Shown: positions 39,221 to 47,667 of the stretch, piece after piece
Numbering within the stretch: the stretch's first letter is position 1
Layout of the letters: each line of letters opens with the position of its first letter
Origin: Niveibacterium sp. SC-1
GTDB taxonomy: Bacteria > Pseudomonadota > Gammaproteobacteria > Burkholderiales > Rhodocyclaceae
Length of the DNA: 64,000 nucleotides
Reading direction: 5' to 3'
Assembly: GCF_038235435.1 (NCBI RefSeq)
Contig: NZ_CP151275.1
Span: forward strand, 2,108,001 to 2,172,000
The notes under the pieces: generated by a model
The model's input: only the letters and a program-made list of their open reading frames with translations
What the model was told of the DNA's origin: nothing
Database searches by the model: none
Position numbers and translations under genes: made by a program

Positions 39221-41365
39221 ATGCTGAGGCTTGGACTCGGGAAGTACCGCACCATCGTAGTCCTGATCACGCTGTTCCTGGTCTTCGACCTGGGCGTGCT
39301 GGGCATGACCTTTGTGATTTCCAAGGGACTGCTGGCTGACGCGGTGTCGATCAACCTGGCCGGCACGCACAGCTCGCTGGCGCAGAAGCTTGCCAAGACC
39401 GCGCTGCTCATCGAGCAGGACGCCACGCAAGGCACGATCGACAGCAGTGGCCGTTCCAGCCACTCCGAACTGAAGGACCTGTTCGAAACCGCCGACCGCT
39501 TCAATGACATCGTCCGCACCTTCGACACCGCGGGCGAATCGATGCAGGGCGACGTCAAGGTCGCGCTGACGCCGAACGAAGACCCCCAGGCCGCCGCGCT
39601 CTTCGCCCTGGTCAAAGATCTATGGACGCCGATCAATGCCGAGGTGCAGGCGCTGCGCGAGAACACCAGCAAGCGCCCTGACGTCGGCCCGCTGCTGCAG
39701 ACCCTGATCCCCAACAACATGAACCTGCTGGTTGCCTCGCAGATGCTGACGGCGCGTCTCGAGGCGCTGTCGGCCGCCAAGGCGTCCAAGCTGCGCGGCG
39801 TGCAGCTGGCCGGTATCACGCTCGCGCTGATCAACTTCGGGTTCATCCTCTACAACTTCCTCGGCCAGCTCCGGAAGAGCGACCGTGCTGTGGAAATCGC
39901 GCAGAAGGAAACTGGCGACATCCTGCGCACGACCCAGGAGGGGCTCTTCCTCCTCGACGGCGAGTTCCGCATCGGATCGCAAACCTCGCAGGCGCTCTCG
40001 CGCATCCTCGGCGTGGAGGTGCAGCCGGGCCAGAGCTTCCTCGATCTGCTGCGCCCGCTGGTCACGCCCAAGACCTTCGATACGACGCGCGAGTACATCG
40101 AACTGCTGATGCGCCACGACGTGAAAGAGAAGCTCGTGGCAAGCCTCAACCCGCTCGACTGCATCGAGATCAGCACCATGCGCGGCAACGGTGCAGTGGA
40201 GTCACGCTACTTGCAGGTGCGCTTCAACCGTGTGCTGCAGGGGCAGTTGGTGACGCACCTGTTGGTCACCGCCAACGACATCACCCGCCGCGTGCGCCTG
40301 GAGCGCGAACTCAAGGAAAGCGAGCGCAAGGTGCAGGACCAGATGGGCATGATGATGCGCATCCTGCAGGCCGACGCGACGATGCTCAATGAGTTCCTGC
40401 GCAACGCCAACGAGGGCCTCCATCAGATCAACGAGGATCTGCGCACCAGCAGCCCGGCCCATGGCGTCTCCAGTCCGCGCATCGCGGCGATGATGCGTAT
40501 CGCGCACCGCCTGAAGGGCGACGCCACCGCGCTGAATCTGGAGGCGATTTCGCAGTCCCTGCACGCCTTCGAGAGCGTGCTGGACGAACTCCACGGCCAG
40601 ACCCGTCGCACGGCCGAGGATCTGCTGCCGGTCGCAGTCCGGGTGAAGGGCCTGTATGCGGAGGTCAACGCGATCCAGGATGTGATCGCGCGGCTGGGCC
40701 AGGTTCAAGGCGTAGTGAGTGTCGACGCCGCACGACCGGCGGCCGATCCCGAGCGGGCAAGCCTGCCCTTCGTCCGCCAATGGAGCGCTTTCGCCAACCA
40801 GGTTGCGCAACGCATGGGCAAGCAGGTCGAGCTCAACTACAAGGGCCTGGACCTGGAGCAACTGCAGCCGTCCTTGCGCGAGACGATCAACAGCATCGTC
40901 AATCAGTTCATCCGCAACGCGCTGGTGCATGGCATCGAGTCGCCGGCCGAGCGCAAGCAGCGGGGCAAGAGCGAGGCCGGTCGTCTGGCGGTCTATGTCT
41001 CCGATCAGGAAGACGGCAGCCTCGAGCTGAGTTTCCGCGACGACGGCGCAGGGGTCGATCCGGAGCGCGTGCGCCAGGCGGCGCTGCGTACCGGTCGGCT
41101 GACGCCTGAGGCCGCAGAGGGCATCGACCAGCGGCGCCTGATCCTGATGATCTTCGAGTCCGGCCTGTCCACGCGCGCCGGCGTCGATGGCGACGCGGGC
41201 CGGGGTGTTGGCCTGGATGCCGTGAGGGAGATGATCACCCGGATGGGCGGGCGCGTGCGCATCGGCACTACGCGCGGCGAGTACTGCCATTTCCGGGTGC
41301 ACCTGCCCATGAAGGCGGGGCCGGTAGAACAAGAAGCGATGCAGGACCAACGGGAGGTCGCGTGA
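39221..41365 (+). CDS. Membrane-anchored CheA-like histidine kinase with PilJ-like sensor, PAS, Hpt and ATPase
   Basis: The 714-residue protein has two membrane helices (about 11-34 and 194-214) enclosing a periplasmic region of about 160 residues. Its start SINLAGTHSSLAQKLAK resembles PilJ/NarX-type domains, but the usual arginines of INLAGRQRMLSQR are changed. After the second helix come a PAS-like domain (about 231-358), an Hpt-like segment with H429 in MRIAHRLKGDA, and a CheA-type ATPase: N-box NQFIRNALVHGIE (561-573), G1 DDGAGVD, F-box IFESGLST, G2 GRGVGLDAV. There is no CheW-like domain and no HAMP signature. It appears to join receptor and CheA-type kinase in one chain. The next gene overlaps by one base. 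Confidence 0.9.
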   Translation: MLRLGLGKYRTIVVLITLFLVFDLGVLGMTFVISKGLLADAVSINLAGTHSSLAQKLAKTALLIEQDATQGTIDSSGRSSHSELKDLFETADRFNDIVRTFDTAGESMQGDVKVALTPNEDPQAAALFALVKDLWTPINAEVQALRENTSKRPDVGPLLQTLIPNNMNLLVASQMLTARLEALSAAKASKLRGVQLAGITLALINFGFILYNFLGQLRKSDRAVEIAQKETGDILRTTQEGLFLLDGEFRIGSQTSQALSRILGVEVQPGQSFLDLLRPLVTPKTFDTTREYIELLMRHDVKEKLVASLNPLDCIEISTMRGNGAVESRYLQVRFNRVLQGQLVTHLLVTANDITRRVRLERELKESERKVQDQMGMMMRILQADATMLNEFLRNANEGLHQINEDLRTSSPAHGVSSPRIAAMMRIAHRLKGDATALNLEAISQSLHAFESVLDELHGQTRRTAEDLLPVAVRVKGLYAEVNAIQDVIARLGQVQGVVSVDAARPAADPERASLPFVRQWSAFANQVAQRMGKQVELNYKGLDLEQLQPSLRETINSIVNQFIRNALVHGIESPAERKQRGKSEAGRLAVYVSDQEDGSLELSFRDDGAGVDPERVRQAALRTGRLTPEAAEGIDQRRLILMIFESGLSTRAGVDGDAGRGVGLDAVREMITRMGGRVRIGTTRGEYCHFRVHLPMKAGPVEQEAMQDQREVA

Positions 41366-41742
41366 TGGGCGTGAAGCTCATGATCGTGGATGACTCGAAC
41401 ATCATCCGCAGTCGCATCAGCCGTGCGCTGAGCGAAGAGAAGCTCGAAGTGGTGGCCACCGCGAGCAATGGCCAGGACGCCTTGAAGCAGTTCTCGGCCA
41501 AGAAGCCGGACGTCGTCACCATGGACCTGACCATGCCCAAGATGGACGGGCTCGAGTGTATTCGTGCCCTGCGTCGGCTCAAGCCCGACGTGCGCATCCT
41601 CGTGGTGTCCGCGCTCGCGGACAAGGCGACCGCGATCCAGGCGCTCAAGGAGGGCGCACAGGGCTTCCTGTGCAAGCCTTTCTCCGAGTCGGATCTGAGC
41701 GAAGCAATGCAGGAACTGCTGGAGGGCTACAGCCATGGATGA
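41365..41742 (+). CDS. CheY-like single-domain response regulator
   Basis: The ATG at 41365 overlaps the kinase stop (TGATG) and gives 125 residues. All receiver residues are present: D9-D10, phosphoacceptor D54 (VTMDLTMPKMDG), S82 (VVSALAD) and K104 (LCKPF). There is no output domain. It is the obvious phosphoryl acceptor of the upstream kinase, with the downstream CheX-like protein as its phosphatase. Its end overlaps the cheX-like gene by 8 bases. Confidence 0.94.
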   Translation: MGVKLMIVDDSNIIRSRISRALSEEKLEVVATASNGQDALKQFSAKKPDVVTMDLTMPKMDGLECIRALRRLKPDVRILVVSALADKATAIQALKEGAQGFLCKPFSESDLSEAMQELLEGYSHG

Positions 41743-42181
41743 ACAACAGGTCCGGGTCTTCATGGACATCGTGGGCAACTATTTCGACGCTCAGACCGGC
41801 AAGCCGCCGGAGATCGGCAGCCCCTACCTCGGCGAGGCGAGCGCACTGCCGATCTACGACTTCACCGGCGTGATCGGCATTTCCGGCGAGCGCCAGGGCT
41901 GTGTGCTGGTGACGGCCAAGCGCGACCTCCTGCGCAATCTGCTGTTGCAGGTCGGCGAACTGGACGTCTCCGAGAACAACCTCGCCGACCTGGTCGGCGA
42001 GGTGGCCAATACCATCTCAGGCAACGCACGCCGCCACTTCGGACCGGACTTCATGATCTCGGTACCCGTGGTGGTGGAAGGCACGGCCAAGGCGATCCAG
42101 GTCCCGCGCAGCGTCAAGGCCTACATCATCCCGATGCGCTGGCACAAGCAGGAAGCCGCGCTGGTGGTCAGCCTGCAGTGA
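41735..42181 (+). CDS. cheX: CheX-like receiver phosphatase
   Basis: The 148-residue protein of the CheC/CheX family has a single active-site helix LVGEVANTISGNARRHFG with E89 and N92, the E-x2-N pair that attacks CheY-phosphate in CheX. One such motif per chain, and the beta-sheet pattern around it, fit CheX, which works as a dimer. It should switch off the CheY-like protein encoded before it. It is translationally coupled to its neighbour. Confidence 0.88.
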   Translation: MDEQQVRVFMDIVGNYFDAQTGKPPEIGSPYLGEASALPIYDFTGVIGISGERQGCVLVTAKRDLLRNLLLQVGELDVSENNLADLVGEVANTISGNARRHFGPDFMISVPVVVEGTAKAIQVPRSVKAYIIPMRWHKQEAALVVSLQ

Positions 42182-42210
42182 GTCGACGGCACGATCCAAG
42201 GAGATATGCG

Positions 42211-43230
42211 ATGAGCATTGCAAGCCGCGGCGCGCTGGTAATGGTGGGGTTCACGCTGGCGCTCGGCGTGACAGCGCCGGCGCAGGCCGAGACCACGCTG
42301 ATCAATGCGTCGGCCAACGTGAACCAGGACATGTTCAAGGACTACAACGCGCTCTTCGTGAAGTACTGGAAAGCGAAGACCGGTGAGACCGTGACCGTCA
42401 AGATGAACCACGCGCAGTCGACCAACCAGGTCGCCCGCATCCGCAACGGCGAGGAGGCGGACGTGGTGTCGCTTGCCGTGCCCCTGGACATCGACAAGAT
42501 CGCCGACGCGGACATCCTGCCGCGCAGCTGGCGCACCCGTCTGGGCAACAGCTCGGTGCCCTTCAGTTCCACCGTCGTCTTCCTGGTGCGCCGTGGCAAC
42601 CCGCGGCAGATCAAGGATTGGCCGGATCTCGCGCGTTGGGGCGTCAACGTGGTGATGTCCAATCCCAAGAGTTCAGGCATCGCGCGTTGGGGCCATCTCG
42701 CCGCCTATGGCTACGCGCTGCGCCAGCCCGGGGGTAACGAGACGGAGGCGCGCCAGTTCGTGCGCCGCATCTACGCGAATACCCGTGTTCTCGAATACAC
42801 AGCCAAGGGCGCGACGGCGACCTTCTCCAAGAGCAAGGTTGGTGACGTCGCCGTCTCGTGGGAGAGCGAGGCCTTGCAGGCTGTGGCCGCTGCCCCCGAT
42901 GAATACGAGATCGTCGTGCCCAGCACGTCGGTCGTGGCGGAACCGCCGGTCGCGCTGCTCGATGCCATGGTCGACAAGCGCGGCACCCGCAAACAGGCGC
43001 AGGCCTATCTCGACTACATGTACTCGGCCGAGGCGCAGGAGCTCTTCGTCAAGTACTACTACCGGCCGGCGGACGCGGAAGCGCTGGCGCGGCACGCCCA
43101 GACCTTCAAGCCACTCAAGGAATTCCGGGTGGACCAGGTATTTGGCGACTGGGCCAAGACCTACACGACCCATTTCTCCGATGGTGGCGTCGTCGACCAG
43201 GTCTATGACCAATACCGCAATGCGTCCTGA
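42211..43230 (+). CDS. Sulfate-binding-protein-like periplasmic protein with altered ligand loop
   Basis: The ATG at 42211 follows AAGGAGATATGCG and gives 339 residues with a signal peptide cleaved after A26 (APAQA). The protein follows Sbp/CysP along its whole length (LINASANVNQDMFKDYN, EIVVPSTSVVAEPPVALLD, YYYRPADAEALA). Family positions for sulfate are partly changed: the usual HGGSGKQ loop reads HAQSTNQ (67-73), and TSGGARW reads SSGIARW, with Ser and the first Gly kept and the second Gly replaced by Ile157. W217 is kept. No permease or ATPase gene is near, so import is unlikely; a receptor role for the kinase is inferred. Confidence 0.88.
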   Translation: MSIASRGALVMVGFTLALGVTAPAQAETTLINASANVNQDMFKDYNALFVKYWKAKTGETVTVKMNHAQSTNQVARIRNGEEADVVSLAVPLDIDKIADADILPRSWRTRLGNSSVPFSSTVVFLVRRGNPRQIKDWPDLARWGVNVVMSNPKSSGIARWGHLAAYGYALRQPGGNETEARQFVRRIYANTRVLEYTAKGATATFSKSKVGDVAVSWESEALQAVAAAPDEYEIVVPSTSVVAEPPVALLDAMVDKRGTRKQAQAYLDYMYSAEAQELFVKYYYRPADAEALARHAQTFKPLKEFRVDQVFGDWAKTYTTHFSDGGVVDQVYDQYRNAS

Positions 43231-43287
43231 TGCCGGAGGCATCGCCCTGACAGCTGCACTTGGTTTCAGCGGACTGGAGAGCCGGGA

Positions 43288-44325
43288 ATGAAGAAGAGTT
43301 TGGGATGCTGGGTGGCTGGCGCTGCGTTGTTCCTGGTGGCGCCGCTGGAAGCCGCTGAAGTGACCGGCGCCGGCGCGTCGTCGCCGGGTCCGGTGTACCT
43401 GCGTTGGGCCGCGGCCTACAAGAAGGCCACGGGCAACACGATCAACTACCAGTCCATCGGCTCGGGCGGTGGCGTGAAGGAGGTCGGCGCGAAGAGCGTG
43501 GACTTCGGCGCCTCCGATATCCCGCTTTCGGAGGCGGAGCTGCAGCGTCGCGGCCTGGTGCAGTTTCCGGTACTGGTCGGTGCGGCCGTGCCTTTCGTGA
43601 ACCTGCCGGGCATCAAGGCGGGCGAGATCAGACTCACCGGTCCTCTGCTGGCGGACATCTACGAAGGCCGCATCACGCGCTGGGATGATCCGCGCATCGC
43701 CGAGGTCAATGGCGGCGTCAGCCTGCCGGCGATGTCGATCATCGTCGTGCGTCGCGGTGACGGCGCAGGCGTGTCCTTCCTCTTCACACATTACCTCGGC
43801 CAGGTCAGCGCTTCATGGAAGGAGAACGTGGGGGAGGGCGTCTCGGTGCCCTGGCCTGCCGGGCTCGGTGGCAAGGGCGATGAAGGCGTCATGGGCTTCG
43901 TCAAGCGCCTGCCGGGCGCGATTGGCTACGTCGAGTATGGCTACGCCCGGCGCAATGACCTGGCGTACGTGCAGCTGCAGGACCGGAACGGCAAGTTCGT
44001 CGATCCGACCGAGGCCTCGTTGCGCGTGGCGGCCGAAGGCGCCGCCTGGGACAAGACCGCCTACGGAGAGGTGCTCACGAACCAGGGCACGGCCGGCGCA
44101 TGGCCGATCGCCGGGGCGAGCTTCATCCTGCTGCAACAGGTCCAGGACAAACCCGCGCAAGCAAATGCGGTTCTGCAGTTCTTCGATTGGTCGCTTGCCG
44201 AGGGCGGAAAGATCGCGACGGAGGCCGGCTACGTACCCCTCTCGGCCAGCACCGCGTCCAAGGTGAGCATGGCCTGGCAACGCATCAAGGACGGCAGCGG
44301 AAAGACGGTCGAGCTACCCCACTGA
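43288..44325 (+). CDS. PstS-like periplasmic phosphate-binding-type protein with altered pocket
   Basis: The 345-residue protein follows GGAGAG and has a signal peptide (about 1-23). PstS signatures are easy to see (WAAAYKKATGNTINYQSIGSG, VDFGASDIPLSEAEL). Compared with E. coli PstS contacts, S38, D56, R135 and G140 are kept (S59, D77, R156, G161), while T10, F11, S139 and T141 are replaced by S31, S32, A160 and V162. This suggests weaker or different anion binding. No pstCAB genes follow. It lies 57 bases after the sulfate-type protein in the sensory operon. Confidence 0.88.
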   Translation: MKKSLGCWVAGAALFLVAPLEAAEVTGAGASSPGPVYLRWAAAYKKATGNTINYQSIGSGGGVKEVGAKSVDFGASDIPLSEAELQRRGLVQFPVLVGAAVPFVNLPGIKAGEIRLTGPLLADIYEGRITRWDDPRIAEVNGGVSLPAMSIIVVRRGDGAGVSFLFTHYLGQVSASWKENVGEGVSVPWPAGLGGKGDEGVMGFVKRLPGAIGYVEYGYARRNDLAYVQLQDRNGKFVDPTEASLRVAAEGAAWDKTAYGEVLTNQGTAGAWPIAGASFILLQQVQDKPAQANAVLQFFDWSLAEGGKIATEAGYVPLSASTASKVSMAWQRIKDGSGKTVELPH

Positions 44326-44349
44326 TTCCCACTGACACTCGGAGGCTGC

Positions 44350-45648
44350 ATGCTGAATCTCGATCACGACGGCGGCATCGAATGGTCCGAACTGCGGGTG
44401 CATACCAGTGCAATCAAATCGCCGGTGCCAGGTGCGGCACCCGAAGGGGCTCTGTCGCACCTCCGCGTGCTGGATCTGTCGCGGGTACTCGCCGGCCCTT
44501 GGGCGACCCAGATCCTGGGTGACCTGGGCGCCGAGATCATCAAGATCGAACGGCCCGGTGTCGGTGATGACACGCGTGCCTATGGTCCGCCCTGGATCAA
44601 GAACGGGGAGGGCGCGGACACCGAGCTGTCGGCCTACTATTGCTGCGCCAACCGCAACAAGCATTCGATCACTGTCGACATCACCAAACCCGAAGGTCAG
44701 GCGCTGATCCGTGAGCTCGCCCTGCAGTGCGATGTCGTGGTCGAGAATTTCAAGCTCGGTGGCCTCGCGCAGTACGGGCTGGACTACGGCACGCTGAGCC
44801 TGCTCAACCCGCGCCTGATCTACTGCTCGATCACCGGCTTTGGCCAGGACGGCCCCTACGCCGATCGCGCCGGCTACGACTTCCTGATCCAGGGCATGGG
44901 TGGCCTGATGAGCGTCACCGGCGAACCCGGCGGTTCGCCCACCAAGGTGGGCGTGGCACTGACGGATGTGATGACCGGGCTCTATGCCAGCAACGCGATC
45001 CTGGCGGCGCTGGCCTGGCGTGAGCGCAGCGGCAAGGGCCAGCACATCGACCTCGCGATGCTCGATGTACAGGTCGCCGTGCTGGCGAACCAGGCGACCA
45101 ACTACCTGAGCAGCGGGAAGGTGCCGCAACGCCTGGGCAATGCGCATCCGAACATCGTGCCCTACGATGCTTGCCCGACAGCGGATGGCCACGTGATTCT
45201 GGCTGCCGGCAATGACGCGCAATTTCGCCGTTTCTGCGCCGAGGCCGGCACCGACTGGGCCGACCAAGTGGAGTACGCGACCAATGCCGAACGGGTGAAG
45301 CGCCGTTCCGAGCTGATGCCCAAGATCCACGAAGTGATGCGAACCCGCAGCACGCGTGAATGGGTGCGTACGCTGGAGGCGGCAGCGGTGCCTTGCGGAC
45401 CCATCAATGACATCTCGCAGGTCTTCGATGACCCTCAAGTCCAGCATCGCGGCCTGCGGGTGAGCATGGAGCGGGAAGGGGCCGGCGCGGTGAACACGGT
45501 GCGTAGCCCGATCCGCATGTCCGCGACACCGGCAAGCTATCGCAATGCGCCGCCAGGCTTGGGGGCGGATACTGGGGCGATGCTGGCCCGATTGTTGGGC
45601 AAGGACGAGGCGGAACTGGCCCGCCTGCGCGAGAAGGGCGTGATCTAG
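44350..45648 (+). CDS. Family III (CaiB/BaiF) CoA-transferase
   Basis: The 432-residue protein starts behind CGGAGG. It has the family pattern: VLDLSRVLAGPWATQILGDL, IKIERPGVGDDTR, NFKLGGLAQYGLDY, and the catalytic Asp D177 in AGYDFLIQGMGG. It moves CoA between carboxylic acids; the substrate cannot be told. The first 30 residues are an extension absent in most relatives. It is 24 bases behind the pstS-like gene and precedes a terminator, so it is part of the sensory operon by position although no link in function is obvious. Confidence 0.92.
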   Translation: MLNLDHDGGIEWSELRVHTSAIKSPVPGAAPEGALSHLRVLDLSRVLAGPWATQILGDLGAEIIKIERPGVGDDTRAYGPPWIKNGEGADTELSAYYCCANRNKHSITVDITKPEGQALIRELALQCDVVVENFKLGGLAQYGLDYGTLSLLNPRLIYCSITGFGQDGPYADRAGYDFLIQGMGGLMSVTGEPGGSPTKVGVALTDVMTGLYASNAILAALAWRERSGKGQHIDLAMLDVQVAVLANQATNYLSSGKVPQRLGNAHPNIVPYDACPTADGHVILAAGNDAQFRRFCAEAGTDWADQVEYATNAERVKRRSELMPKIHEVMRTRSTREWVRTLEAAAVPCGPINDISQVFDDPQVQHRGLRVSMEREGAGAVNTVRSPIRMSATPASYRNAPPGLGADTGAMLARLLGKDEAELARLREKGVI

Positions 45649-45678
45649 CTCGATCCTCTGCGCTACGGAAGCACAAAG

Positions 45679-45708
45679 AAAAAGGGCCGCATTGCTGCGG
45701 CCCTTTTT
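45679..45708. terminator. Bidirectional terminator between the CoA-transferase gene and typA
   Basis: AAAAAGGGCCGCA (45679-45691) pairs with TGCGGCCCTTTTT (45696-45708) around TTGC. T-runs are present on both strands, serving the convergent genes that end at 45648 and 45725. Confidence 0.88.
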
Positions 45709-45724
45709 CACATGGCTAGGCGAT

Positions 45725-47542
45725 TCAGGCTTCGCTGTCGCGCAGAGCCTTGCGGCGCTCGTGTTCCTTCAGGTGACGCTTGCGCAGGCGGATCGACTTC
45801 GGCGTGATCTCGACCAGCTCGTCGTCGGCAATGAACTCGATCGCGGATTCCAGAGTGAGCTGGATCGGCGGCGTCAGGCGAACGGCTTCGTCAGTGCCCG
45901 AGGCGCGCACGTTGGTGAGCTGCTTGCCCTTGATCGGGTTCACCACGAGGTCGTTGTCGCGGGAGTGGATGCCGATGATCATGCCTTCGTACAGCGGGTC
46001 GTTGTGGCTGACGAACATGCGGCCGCGATCCTGCAGCTTCCACAGTGCGTAGGCCACGGCTTCACCGTCGTCCTGCGAGATCAGCACGCCGTTGCGGCGC
46101 TCGGCCATCGTGCCGGCCATCGGGCTGTAATCATCGAACACGTGGCTGGCGAGGCCGGTGCCGCGCGTCAGGGTGAGGAACTCGCCCTGGAAGCCGATCA
46201 GGCCGCGCGCGGGAATACGGTATTCGAGGCGGGTGCGGCCCTTGCCGTCCGGCTGCATGTCCTGCAGTTCGCCGCGACGACGACCCAGTTCTTCCATCAC
46301 GCCGCCCTGGTGTTCTTCTTCGACGTCCACCGTGAGCATTTCGTACGGCTCGCACTTCACGCCATCGATGTCCTTGAACACGACGCGGGGACGACCCACG
46401 GCCAGTTCGTAGCCCTCGCGACGCATGTTCTCCAGCAGGATGGTCAGGTGCAGTTCGCCGCGACCGGAAACTTCGAACACGTCCGAGTCGTTGGTGTAGT
46501 TCACGCGCAGGGCGACGTTCTTGAGCAGTTCCTTTTCCAGGCGCTCGCGGATCTGGCGGCTGGTCACGAACTTGCCTTCGCGGCCGGCGAGCGGCGAGGT
46601 GTTCACCATGAAGTTCATGGTGAGCGTCGGCTCGTCGACGGCGATCGGTTTCATGCCTTCGAGCGCGTCAGGATCACAGATCGTCACACCGATGTTCACC
46701 TGATCGACGCCGGCTACCAGCACGATGTCACCGGCTTCGGCGCCTTCGGAGGGGCTGCGCTCCAGGCCCTTGAAGGTCAGCACCTGGCTGATCTTGGCCT
46801 TGCCGCGGTTCTCATCGCCGTACATGACGACGACTTCCTGGTTCGGGCGGATGCGGCCGCGCTTGATGCGGCCGATGCCGAGCTGGCCCATGTAGGGCGA
46901 GTAGTCGAGCGAACAGACCTGCAGTTGCAGCGGGGCTTCGGCATCGACGTCCGGTTGCGGCACGTGCTTGAGGATCGCCTCGAACAGGGGCTTCATGTCC
47001 GTGCCCGGCTCGCTGGCGTCGAGCATGGCGTAGCCGTTGAGTGCGGAGGCGTAGACGACCGGGAAGTCGAGCTGCTCTTCGGTGGCGCCCAGCTTGTCGA
47101 AGAGGTCGAAGGTGTGGTTGATCACCCAGTCAGGACGTGCGCCCGGACGGTCGATCTTATTGATCACGACGATGGGCTTGAGGCCCAGGGCCAGCGCCTT
47201 GCGCGTCACGAAGCGGGTCTGCGGCATCGGGCCTTCGACCGCATCGACCAGCAGCAGCACGCTGTCGACCATCGACAGCACGCGCTCGACTTCACCGCCG
47301 AAGTCCGCGTGTCCCGGGGTGTCGACGATGTTGATATGGGTTTCGCCGTACTGGATTGCGCAGTTCTTGGCGAGAATCGTGATGCCGCGCTCCTTTTCCA
47401 GGTCGTTGCTGTCCATCACGCGCTCAGACACCTGCTGGTGGGCTGCAAAGGTGCCGGATTGGCGCAGGAGCTGGTCGACCAGCGTGGTCTTGCCGTGGTC
47501 AACGTGGGCAATGATGGCGATGTTGCGGATGGCGCGGCTCAT
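45725..47542 (-). CDS. typA: TypA/BipA, translational GTPase
   Basis: The 605-residue protein has GTPase motifs AHVDHGKTT (12-20), DTPGHAD (74-80) and NKID (128-131), followed by EF-G-like domains and the TypA-specific C-terminal domain ([17 protein letters not shown]). It binds ribosomes and helps large-subunit assembly, especially at low temperature. It is a single gene, divergent from the phosphorylase gene. Confidence 0.97.
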   Translation of the reverse strand: MSRAIRNIAIIAHVDHGKTTLVDQLLRQSGTFAAHQQVSERVMDSNDLEKERGITILAKNCAIQYGETHINIVDTPGHADFGGEVERVLSMVDSVLLLVDAVEGPMPQTRFVTRKALALGLKPIVVINKIDRPGARPDWVINHTFDLFDKLGATEEQLDFPVVYASALNGYAMLDASEPGTDMKPLFEAILKHVPQPDVDAEAPLQLQVCSLDYSPYMGQLGIGRIKRGRIRPNQEVVVMYGDENRGKAKISQVLTFKGLERSPSEGAEAGDIVLVAGVDQVNIGVTICDPDALEGMKPIAVDEPTLTMNFMVNTSPLAGREGKFVTSRQIRERLEKELLKNVALRVNYTNDSDVFEVSGRGELHLTILLENMRREGYELAVGRPRVVFKDIDGVKCEPYEMLTVDVEEEHQGGVMEELGRRRGELQDMQPDGKGRTRLEYRIPARGLIGFQGEFLTLTRGTGLASHVFDDYSPMAGTMAERRNGVLISQDDGEAVAYALWKLQDRGRMFVSHNDPLYEGMIIGIHSRDNDLVVNPIKGKQLTNVRASGTDEAVRLTPPIQLTLESAIEFIADDELVEITPKSIRLRKRHLKEHERRKALRDSEA

Positions 47543-47600
47543 GGAGGGGGAAACCCAAGTCTTTGAAAAGGCGCGGATTCTAGCACGCGCTTGCGCGCCG

Positions 47601-47616
47601 CAGCATGGTCATGCTG
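47601..47616. promoter_or_regulatory. Palindrome in the typA/phosphorylase intergenic region
   Basis: CAGCATG-GT-CATGCTG is a perfect 7-base inverted repeat between divergent genes. It could be an operator; no regulator is known to me for it. A possible extended -10 (TGCTAACAT, 47624-47632) for the plus-strand gene follows. Confidence 0.3.
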
Positions 47617-47667
47617 ACGTGGGTGCTAACATCGTTCAAACCCGCATAGAACAAGGATCTCAACCCC

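Noticed and set aside
45692..47566. A 624-codon plus-strand frame opposite typA
   Set aside because: Antisense shadow of typA, which is identified with certainty.
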